Below, one piece after another: positions 43,375 through 50,122 of a stretch of DNA of 56,744 nucleotides. The notes under the pieces were generated by a model. It was not told the DNA's origin, searched no databases, and saw nothing but the letters and a program-made list of their open reading frames with translations. A program made the position numbers and the translations under genes. The stretch covers positions 1-56,744 of the forward strand of contig CALAGR010000398.1 in the NCBI GenBank assembly GCA_937891735.1. Reading direction: 5' to 3'. Source of the DNA: an uncultured Pseudomonadota bacterium (GTDB lineage Bacteria; Myxococcota_A; UBA796; UBA9615). Position 1 is the first letter of the stretch. Each line of letters opens with the position of its first letter.

Positions 43375-44682
43375 ATGGGCCGCAGGGTCGTCATCACCGG
43401 CATGGGCACGGTGACTCCCCACGCTGACGACGTGGACAACCTGTTTTCGCAGGTCGCCGAGGGTGTCTCGGCGGTGCGCCGGATCACCCAGTTCGACCCG
43501 ACGGGGCTGGCTTCCCAGATCGCCGCCGAGGTCCGCTACGAGGTCCGGGGCCCCGACCAGGTGGGGCCCTACGCGTGCTCCTCCCGGACCATGAAGTTCG
43601 CCACCGCGGCGGCGCAGCGTGCCCTCGCGGATGCCGGCTTGCCGGAGCTGGATCCCGACGATCCCGCCCGGGGACGCCGCGCCGTGCACCTGTCGAGCGG
43701 TGTCGGCTCCGCGGCCATGGAGGCCCTGGGGCCGCTGACCCTGTCGGTCTGGGGATCGCCCGATTCGGACGAGAAGCGGGATCTGCCGGCCCTTCGCCGG
43801 GGCATCGCGGAGCACCCCGAGGTCGTCCGGGGGATCGAGGAGTGGTTCTGCGAGTTCGCGGCGCCGGCCCTGGGCGTGATGTTCGGGGCCGACCGGGTGA
43901 GCCTGGCGGCGTCGGCGTGCGCCAGCGGCTCCCACGCCCTGCTGGACGCGGTGAACATGATCAAGCTGGGGCAGGTGGACTCGGTGCTGGCGGGCGGGGT
44001 CTGCACCCCGGTGACCCGCTCGATGATGCCGGGCTTCGCGATGCTGTCGGCGCTGTCCACCCGCAACGAGGATCCCCAGGGGGCCTCGCGCCCCTTCGAC
44101 GCGGGACGCAGTGGCTTCATCATGGGCGAGGGGTGCTCCTTGATGGTCCTCGAAGACCTGGAGGCAGCGCTCGCGCGGGGGGCACGGATCCACGGCGAGG
44201 TGCTCGGGGCGGGTATCGCCACCGACGCCTACCGCCTGACCGATCCGGAGCCCACGGGCCGGGGCATGGGCGAGGCCATGCGCCGCGCCATGAAGGACGC
44301 GGGGCTCGGGCCGGACGACGTGGACTACATCAACGCCCACGGGACGAGCACGAAGCTGAACGACGCGGCCGAGACCAAGGCGGTCAAGGCGGCGTTCGGG
44401 GCGCGGGCCTACGACATCCCCATGTCCTCGACGAAGTCGATGTTCGGGCACCTCATCCACGCGGCCGGGATCACCGAGGCCCTCATCTGCATCAAGTCGA
44501 TCCAGGAGGGGATCATCACCCCGACGATCAACCACGAAGAGGCCGATCCGGAGTGCGATCTGGACTACGTGCCCAACGAGGCGCGGCAGCACCGGGTGCG
44601 CGTGGCGATGAACAACTCCTTCGGGTTTGGCGGACAGAACGTGTCCGTGCTGCTCGGGGCCTGGAACGGGAGCGCGTCGTGA
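43375..44682 (+). CDS. beta-ketoacyl synthase, intact active site (KS7)
   Basis: The 435-residue enzyme has Cys182 in LAASACASGSHAL, His in NAHGTSTKLND and Lys/His in KSMFGHLIHAAGI. It is the closest relative of KS5 (GGVCTPVTRSMMPGFAML; ALSTRNEDPQGASRPFD). It lies in a separate small block with KS8 and in opposite orientation to SDR-B and SDR-C. It should perform a decarboxylative condensation like its paralogue. The stop overlaps the KS8 start by 4 bp (GTGA), which suits two subunits made in equal amounts. Confidence 0.93.
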   Translation: MGRRVVITGMGTVTPHADDVDNLFSQVAEGVSAVRRITQFDPTGLASQIAAEVRYEVRGPDQVGPYACSSRTMKFATAAAQRALADAGLPELDPDDPARGRRAVHLSSGVGSAAMEALGPLTLSVWGSPDSDEKRDLPALRRGIAEHPEVVRGIEEWFCEFAAPALGVMFGADRVSLAASACASGSHALLDAVNMIKLGQVDSVLAGGVCTPVTRSMMPGFAMLSALSTRNEDPQGASRPFDAGRSGFIMGEGCSLMVLEDLEAALARGARIHGEVLGAGIATDAYRLTDPEPTGRGMGEAMRRAMKDAGLGPDDVDYINAHGTSTKLNDAAETKAVKAAFGARAYDIPMSSTKSMFGHLIHAAGITEALICIKSIQEGIITPTINHEEADPECDLDYVPNEARQHRVRVAMNNSFGFGGQNVSVLLGAWNGSAS

Positions 44683-46007
44683 CCGTGCGTGACGTGGATG
44701 TGGTGATCACCGGGTATGGGGCCGTCACTGGCCTCGGCGATGACGAGGCGCTCCGGGAGGCGTGGCTGGCGGGCCGCTCCGGTGTGCGCCCGTTCGGCGA
44801 CGACAAGGACGTCGGTGGCCTTCCGCCGGGCTATGGCGCGCGGGTGGACTTCAGCCACAAGCAGCTGCGGGCGCTGCCCGGAGCGCGCGGGCTCCGGCCC
44901 GGCACGATGACCGAGTTCACGTTCCTGGCCTGCGGCGCCGTGGGGAGGGCGCTGCGGTCCGCGGGGATCCTCGATCCTGAAGCCGACACCGTCGAGGTCA
45001 TGGACCGGCGCGGTGTCTACCTGGGCTCGTACACCAACTTCCCCGAGCTGAAGAAGCACGCCCGGCTCACCCACGTGATGGCTGACCCCCAGGCCGCCGA
45101 GTCCGGGGTGTACACGGTGGATGACAGCCGCATCGACCAGGGGATGAAGGGCTTCACCGGCTTCGACTTCCTCAAGCTGATGAACAACATGCCCACCGCC
45201 CACGCGGCCATCCAGGCGGCGGCCCGCGGGCCCGCCAACACGATGCTCGGCCACGCCACCGCGGGGCTGCAGGCCATCGGGCGCGCCGTGGACGGCATCC
45301 GACTGGACCTGGCGGATCAGTTCATCGCAGGGGGGACGGGACCCGGGACGAGCGAGGGCCTCGCCGCGGTTCGCCACACCAACGGCATGTTCGCCGACCC
45401 GGTCGCGACCCCCGGCAGCGCAGCCCGCCCGCTCGACGTGGGCGCGACGGGTCTGGTTCCGGGCGACGCGGGCGCGGCGATCGTGCTCGAGACGGCGCAG
45501 AACGCTGCAGATCGAGGCGCCGCTCCCATCGCGCGGATCGCGGCCTGTCGGGACCTGTTCGTGGCCCCTCCGACGCCGCGCGGCGGGGTGGATGCGGTCG
45601 CCGTGGAACGACTTGTCCGCGGGCTGCTCGCGGACGCCGGCTGGGACGCCGCCGAGGTGGACTACGTGGCCGCCTCGGGGATCGGCCTTGATTCGGTGGA
45701 CGCCGGCGAGGCGGCCGCGCTCGGAGCGGTCTTCGGTGACCGCCTGGGAGAGGTGGTGATCGCGGTGCACACCGGCGTGACGGGGTTCTGCGAGGCGGGT
45801 CACGCCTGCGTGGGGCTGGTCGGCGCGCTGCAGGCGATGCAGGACGGCCTGGTTCCCCCGCAGGTCAACCTGGATGCGCCCCGCCCGGGGCTGGAGCGGC
45901 TCGCGCGGCTCACCGTGTCGACGCCACGCGACGTGCGCCGGGCCCTGATCATCGGCACCTGCCCCGAGGGCAGCCTGGCCGGGATGGCCATCCAGAACCT
46001 GGGCTGA
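44679..46007 (+). CDS. ketosynthase-fold protein without active site (KS8, chain-length-factor-like)
   Basis: The 442-residue protein has Ala193 at the nucleophile position (MLGHATAGLQAIGR). The HGT site reads AASGIGLDSVD, and the last site reads VHTGVTGFCEAGH. It is nearest to KS6 (RPGTMTEFTF; FDFLKLMNNMPTAHAAIQ), so the pair KS7-KS8 is a duplication of the pair KS5-KS6. It starts at GTG 44679 within the KS7 stop. The PGDAGAAIVLE block of the fold is kept. A structural or chain-length role is inferred. It ends 1 bp from the convergent small gene. Confidence 0.88.
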   Translation: MTVRDVDVVITGYGAVTGLGDDEALREAWLAGRSGVRPFGDDKDVGGLPPGYGARVDFSHKQLRALPGARGLRPGTMTEFTFLACGAVGRALRSAGILDPEADTVEVMDRRGVYLGSYTNFPELKKHARLTHVMADPQAAESGVYTVDDSRIDQGMKGFTGFDFLKLMNNMPTAHAAIQAAARGPANTMLGHATAGLQAIGRAVDGIRLDLADQFIAGGTGPGTSEGLAAVRHTNGMFADPVATPGSAARPLDVGATGLVPGDAGAAIVLETAQNAADRGAAPIARIAACRDLFVAPPTPRGGVDAVAVERLVRGLLADAGWDAAEVDYVAASGIGLDSVDAGEAAALGAVFGDRLGEVVIAVHTGVTGFCEAGHACVGLVGALQAMQDGLVPPQVNLDAPRPGLERLARLTVSTPRDVRRALIIGTCPEGSLAGMAIQNLG

Positions 46008-46008
46008 G

Positions 46009-46374
46009 TCAGCTGACGGCGGGCCGCGCGGTGGGGGCGCCGTAGGGCCGCCAAGGCAGGTCGTGGTCCGGCTGGGCCACCAGGATCGCCTCGAGCGAGC
46101 GCCGCCGCCGCTCCTCCCGCCACTTCGACGAGAGCTGGTCGAAGGACCGCTGGGACTCGATCTGGTTGGACTGGCCGCGCCAGGACGGCTCGAAGTCGAA
46201 GCGCGGCTCCCGGGGCATGGCCAGCTGCGGGGGAGACACCGTCGGCCCACCCGGCGGCTCGTTCGCGCCGACCTCGGGCATCAACCCGAGCACGCTGGCC
46301 GGGAAGTCCGGGAACGGCAGGGGCAGGGTCGTGGGCTCGTTGGCTGACTGGACGAAGAAGGAGGGGATGGACAT
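46009..46374 (-). CDS. small hypothetical protein, 121 residues
   Basis: No family is recognised. The N-terminal two thirds are Pro-rich (LPLPFPDFPASVLGLMP) with no signal peptide. A charged helix near the end (QLSSKWREERRRRSLEAILVAQ) is the only likely structure. The start ATG at 46374 gives SIPSFFVQS; the frame stays open to 46590, but that part has unlikely composition and would overlap the regulator gene. It converges with KS8 and diverges from the WYL regulator, so it could be a small target or partner of either. Confidence 0.5.
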   Translation of the reverse strand: MSIPSFFVQSANEPTTLPLPFPDFPASVLGLMPEVGANEPPGGPTVSPPQLAMPREPRFDFEPSWRGQSNQIESQRSFDQLSSKWREERRRRSLEAILVAQPDHDLPWRPYGAPTARPAVS

Positions 46375-46465
46375 CGGGTGGCTCCGGTTGGTGGTGCGAT
46401 CCGCTCGCAACAAGAAGGTGCCCCGACCAAGGGACGGAAACTGACCCGGGTTGGTAGGCTTCCTC

Positions 46466-47521
46466 ATGTCTGATGAGAACGCGTCCACGCCGATTCGACA
46501 GGTCCTGCGATGCGCCGAGCTTCTCCGGGAGGGCTGGCACGGCAAGCTCAGCCTGACCCGGCGCCTCGGCGTCAGCGCCCGCACCATCAAGCGCTACCTC
46601 GCAGCCCTGGAGGGCGAGGTGGAGGGCTTCGAGATCCGGGAGATCGACGAACGCGGCACCCGCGAGTACCGGATCCGCGCCGTGCGGGTGGTTGATCGGC
46701 GCACCGGATCGCCCTACGAGGTGCTGGCGCTCGTGATGGCCGAGCGCTTCTTCCGGGCGTTCGATCCCGGAGGCGTCGCGGACCTGCTCGACCAGATGAT
46801 CTTCGAGCTCACGGGCGACGACGACGACGGGGGCGAGCTGGTGGACCGGTCCCTGCGGTCCCTGGGCCGCCGGTTCGTGCTGGCGAGGACGCCCCAGCCG
46901 ATGTCCGGGGACGTGCGGCTGGTCTTCGATCAGCTGCTCCGGGCGGTGGTCGAGCAGCAGGTCGTCGATCTCGAATACGAGGGGCGCAAGGGCGGACGGC
47001 GGGACTACGTGCTGCGGCCCTACACGCTCCTGCTGGGCGAGAGCGAGCTCGCGGTGATCGGCGCCGTGTCCGAGCCGGGCCCCACCGCGTCGGCGCACCG
47101 CGGCGAGCCCATCCGCACGTTCGCGCTGCATCGGATCCGCGGGCTGAAGCTGCGATCCCAGCGGTTCGCCATGCCCAACCTGGGGCAGTGGGATCCCGAG
47201 GCCATGTTCTCCGCCTCCTGGGGTCTGTACGTCGGCGCTCCGGATCGGGTGCGCGTCGCGGTGCACCCGGCGTTCGGGGAGCTGGCGCGCCGTCGCCAGT
47301 GGCACCCGAGCCAGGTGGTGGGGCGTCCGGCGGGGGATGGTTGGATCCCCGTGACCTTCGACGTCTTCACCGGCGGCGAATTCCGGACCTGGCTGCTGGG
47401 GTGGGGGCCGTGGATCCGGGTCGAGCAGCCGAGCGCCCTGGCCGACTGGGTCGAGGCCATTCGATCAATGGCGCCGGGCGCCGGCGCGCCCGACGACGAC
47501 GAGGTCTTCCGAATCGTCTGA
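46466..47521 (+). CDS. WYL-domain transcriptional regulator (YafY family)
   Basis: The 351-residue protein starts with a winged helix-turn-helix (LTRRLGVSARTIKRYLAAL, residues about 32-50) and continues with a WYL domain. In it VVDLEYEGRKGGRRDYVLRP splits into the ligand strand, followed by LLLGESELAVIGAV and a C-terminal WCX-type region (PSQVVGRPAGDGWIPVTFDV). WYL regulators respond to single-stranded nucleic acid or other small ligands and often control defence or envelope loci. The ATG at 46466 is chosen over TTG 46451, although no strong ribosome binding site is seen. It diverges from the small unknown gene; its target is unknown. Confidence 0.85.
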   Translation: MSDENASTPIRQVLRCAELLREGWHGKLSLTRRLGVSARTIKRYLAALEGEVEGFEIREIDERGTREYRIRAVRVVDRRTGSPYEVLALVMAERFFRAFDPGGVADLLDQMIFELTGDDDDGGELVDRSLRSLGRRFVLARTPQPMSGDVRLVFDQLLRAVVEQQVVDLEYEGRKGGRRDYVLRPYTLLLGESELAVIGAVSEPGPTASAHRGEPIRTFALHRIRGLKLRSQRFAMPNLGQWDPEAMFSASWGLYVGAPDRVRVAVHPAFGELARRRQWHPSQVVGRPAGDGWIPVTFDVFTGGEFRTWLLGWGPWIRVEQPSALADWVEAIRSMAPGAGAPDDDEVFRIV

Positions 47522-47584
47522 CTGCTCTGGATTCGACCCAAGATCGGGCGCGCGCACGGGCGGGACGTGCACTAGGCTGCGGGC

Positions 47585-48058
47585 GTGAACACACCGAGCC
47601 TCGACAACCTCTTCGACTTCACCCGACTCCGCCGTGAACGGGAGCCGGAGGTCGATGTCGCCCCCACGCCTGCGCCGGCCCCTGTCAGACGTCGGATCCG
47701 TGATCGGGACGCCCTGCGCGAGCTGCGCGCGGTGCCGTCTGCGCCGATCGATCCGAGGGTCAGCTTCGACCACGCGCGCACGCAGGTTCGGCAGCGCACC
47801 TCACTGGCGCTGGAGTCGCTGGGCGTGCCCGCCGAGGCCCCCGTCGTGGAGCAGCCCGCGCCGGCCCCGATGATCCCGCAGTGGCGGGTCCTGGTCCGAT
47901 CCGCGGGCAAGGCCCTGGAGTTCTACGTGCCGGGAGCGGACCTCGTGGACGCCGCCAAGCGCGCCACCACGGCCGTGGCCGACTGGATGCGCGAGAACCA
48001 CCGCGGCGCTGCCTGGCGGGTGGAGTCCGTCGAGGACTTCGCCGGCTGCATCCTGTAG
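47585..48058 (+). CDS. hypothetical protein, 157 residues
   Basis: No family is recognised. The GTG-start protein has a polar, Pro-rich N-terminal half (VDVAPTPAPAPVRRR) and a small folded-looking C-terminal domain of about 60 residues (PQWRVLVRSAGKALEFYVPG, then DAAKRATTAVADWMREN). No signal or membrane segment. It lies 63 bp after the WYL regulator on the same strand and converges on the secreted protein gene. Confidence 0.6.
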   Translation: MNTPSLDNLFDFTRLRREREPEVDVAPTPAPAPVRRRIRDRDALRELRAVPSAPIDPRVSFDHARTQVRQRTSLALESLGVPAEAPVVEQPAPAPMIPQWRVLVRSAGKALEFYVPGADLVDAAKRATTAVADWMRENHRGAAWRVESVEDFAGCIL

Positions 48059-48064
48059 CGGCCT

Positions 48065-48907
48065 TCAGTCCAGATCCTCGGGCCGCGTGACCCCCGTCAG
48101 CAGGCCCGCGAAGTTCTTGATGTGCCAGCGCGGCTTGCCGGTCTTGCCGTCCTCGACCAGCGTCAGCTCGATGGGGCGCGGGTAGGGGGAGCCGCCGTTG
48201 GTGATGAAGTACTTGGCGTGGTCGGGGGTCTTGTAGCCCTCGCCCTGCAGCCTGCTGCTGTACTCCTTGTCGAAGCTCACCGTGCAGCTCTTCACGTTGG
48301 CGTCCTTGTACTCCTTCTGCGGAGTGCCGCCGCAGTAGCCCGGCATGATGTACTGCTTCTTCTGGAGCTGGAGCAGGTCGTCGCGGGTGCCCATGCCCAG
48401 GTGGTAGCCGGACGCCGCGTCGGAGTCCTCCTTCATGTCCTTCGGCAGCAGCATCGTGGAGATCAGCTCCTGGCCCATCTCCGGGTCGAGCGAGTAGGCG
48501 ACCAGGGCCTGCACGAACAGCGCCGCCGACTTCTCGGAGTCCGTGGCCACCGCGTCCCGGGCCTTGATGAAGCTCGAGTAGCTCGCCGCGGCACCCTCCA
48601 GGCCGGTCTGGGGACCCGTGGGCTTCGGGTCCGGCTTCTGCTCGTCCTTCTTGTCGTCCTTCTTGTCGGCCTTCTTGTTCTTCCGGGCCATCGGCTCGGA
48701 GCCGGGCTGGTCGGACGCCGCAGCGACACCGGAGGCGGACGGGAAGAAGTCGTGGGGCCCGATCAGGACGGGGGCGGCGGGGGTCGGATCGACCGCCTCG
48801 GCCGGCGGTGCCGCGAGATCCAGCATCGAGCCGGCCCCTGCACAGGCCAGCGCGGGGACCGCGACGAAGAGGGCAAGCAGGGTCGTAGAAAGCAGACCTG
48901 AACGCAT
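48065..48907 (-). CDS. secreted protein of unknown function
   Basis: The 280-residue product has a signal peptide (LLSTTLLALFVAVPALACAG) and a strongly charged Lys/Asp linker (KNKKADKKDDKKDEQKPD) around residues 75-95. A domain of about 180 residues follows (SSFIKARDAVATDSEKSA ... CTVSFDKEYSSR ... RWHIKNFAGLL). Three Cys of the body (in ACAG, YCGG and KSCTV) could form one disulphide. No known family is recognised; the linker suggests an exported domain held off the surface. Confidence 0.65.
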   Translation of the reverse strand: MRSGLLSTTLLALFVAVPALACAGAGSMLDLAAPPAEAVDPTPAAPVLIGPHDFFPSASGVAAASDQPGSEPMARKNKKADKKDDKKDEQKPDPKPTGPQTGLEGAAASYSSFIKARDAVATDSEKSAALFVQALVAYSLDPEMGQELISTMLLPKDMKEDSDAASGYHLGMGTRDDLLQLQKKQYIMPGYCGGTPQKEYKDANVKSCTVSFDKEYSSRLQGEGYKTPDHAKYFITNGGSPYPRPIELTLVEDGKTGKPRWHIKNFAGLLTGVTRPEDLD

Positions 48908-48974
48908 GACAGCAGTCCTCCCAGGGCCCTTGCGGGGCGCGCGAAGGGTATCAGAGGGGCGGCCTGATGGCCGA

Positions 48975-50102
48975 TCAGGCCCGACGGCGACGCCGCCCCA
49001 GCAGCCCCCCGAGGGGAAGGACCGCGAACAGCCACCCGCCGGGTCCCGACGCCACGGCTTCGCCGTCGCTTTCGCAGCTGCAGCTGTTCCACTCCGTGCC
49101 GTCGCGGAAGGTGTCGTCGTCGTCGTCGTCGTCGCCGAAGCCCGTCGTGTCGTCGTCGTCGTCAGCTGCGGTGGAGTCGTCGTCGTCGGCCGCGGTGGAG
49201 TCGTCGTCGTCCTCGCAGCCCTCGTCGATGACCGTGTCACAGTTGTCGTCGATCCCGTTGCACTCCTCGTCGGCGCCGGGGTTCACGTTGGCGTTCTGGT
49301 CGTTGCAGTCCTCGGTGGAGTCGTAGCCGTCGCCGTCGGCGTCCTGGGCTGCGCTCTGGTCGTCGAACAGGTTCTGCCAGAAGGCCTCGTGCGCCGCTGG
49401 CACGTCGTTGCCGGCAGCCATGCAGGCGTCCTGGAAGACGCCGCCCTTGAAGCCATCGACGTCACCGACCAGCACGAGCTCGCCGCCGTTGGTCAGACGC
49501 GAGACCGCGGCCAGGGTCTCCGTGCCGAGCCCATCGTCCCGCTGGAAGTTGATCAGCGGGTCCCCCCCGATGACGTTCGTGACCGCGCCGAGGTACCACT
49601 GGGACAGGCCGGCGGTCAGGGGATCGCCCTGGATCAGGGTGGACGGCGCGTCCTGGCAGCCCGCGCCGGCGCTGTTGGGGTTGGTCGTCTGCTGCCCGAG
49701 CACGAGGTCGTGGTTCGGGATGAACGCCAACATCTCGCGGATCCGCTGGTTGGTCGCTGACTCGCTGGCCTCGTTGTCGGCCAGGAACACGATGCGACCG
49801 CCCAGGTTCAGGAACGCTGGGATGAAGATCGAGCGGGTCGGCTGGTCCCAGCTGCCGTTCGGCAGCGCGATGATCAGCAGCCGCACGTCACCGTCTTCGA
49901 TGATCGTCGGGATGTCGCTGCGCTTCTCGACCACCGCCCCGACCGCGGTCAGGGCCGCCGTCAGGTCGTCGAAGTCCTCCAGGCAGATCCCGTCGGTGTG
50001 GCGACAGTTGATGATCACGCGGTTCCCCAGGGCCTGGGCGGAGCCCGCCAGGAGCGTCGTGATCACCAGCACGGCTGTGGCTGCCAGCGCGTCCATCCGC
50101 AT
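48975..50102 (-). CDS. secreted protein with MopE-like repeat, Asp tract and MYXO-CTERM-type tail
   Basis: The 375-residue protein has a signal peptide (LAATAVLVITTLLAGSAQA) and a domain of about 210 residues with ThuA/glutamine-amidotransferase-like strands (RVIINCRHTDG, LLIIALPNGSWD, GGRIVFLADNE). After a single MopE-like unit (DADGDGYDSTEDCNDQN ... CNGIDDNCDTVIDEGC) comes an Asp-rich tandem tract. The tail has CSCES, then a hydrophobic helix (GGWLFAVLPLGGLLG) and RRRRR, the pattern of the MYXO-CTERM sorting signal processed in Myxococcota. It should be displayed on the outer surface. It diverges from a second tail-bearing protein with 20 bp between starts. Confidence 0.8.
   Translation of the reverse strand: MRMDALAATAVLVITTLLAGSAQALGNRVIINCRHTDGICLEDFDDLTAALTAVGAVVEKRSDIPTIIEDGDVRLLIIALPNGSWDQPTRSIFIPAFLNLGGRIVFLADNEASESATNQRIREMLAFIPNHDLVLGQQTTNPNSAGAGCQDAPSTLIQGDPLTAGLSQWYLGAVTNVIGGDPLINFQRDDGLGTETLAAVSRLTNGGELVLVGDVDGFKGGVFQDACMAAGNDVPAAHEAFWQNLFDDQSAAQDADGDGYDSTEDCNDQNANVNPGADEECNGIDDNCDTVIDEGCEDDDDSTAADDDDSTAADDDDDTTGFGDDDDDDDTFRDGTEWNSCSCESDGEAVASGPGGWLFAVLPLGGLLGRRRRRA
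49118..49213 (-). repeat. Asp/Ser tandem codon repeats (24-bp units and GTC runs)
   Basis: The coding strand encodes two tandem DDDDSTAA units followed and preceded by runs of Asp codons; on the plus strand this appears as repeated GTC triplets and two GCGGTGGAGTCGTCGTCGTC blocks. Slippage here would change length in steps of 3 or 24 bases without breaking the frame. Confidence 0.8.
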
Positions 50103-50122
50103 ACCCGGTATCCTCCCGCGAG

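Noticed and set aside
31523..46007. KS2, KS4, KS6 and KS8 as decaying pseudogenes
   Set aside because: All are full-length, in frame, with normal codon use and tight coupling to an intact partner; only catalytic residues are lost.
27489..46007. Calling the locus a ladderane or aryl polyene cluster
   Set aside because: Ladderane loci have radical SAM and desaturase-like genes and aryl polyene loci have a dehydratase and an ammonia-lyase or similar starter gene; none are seen here.
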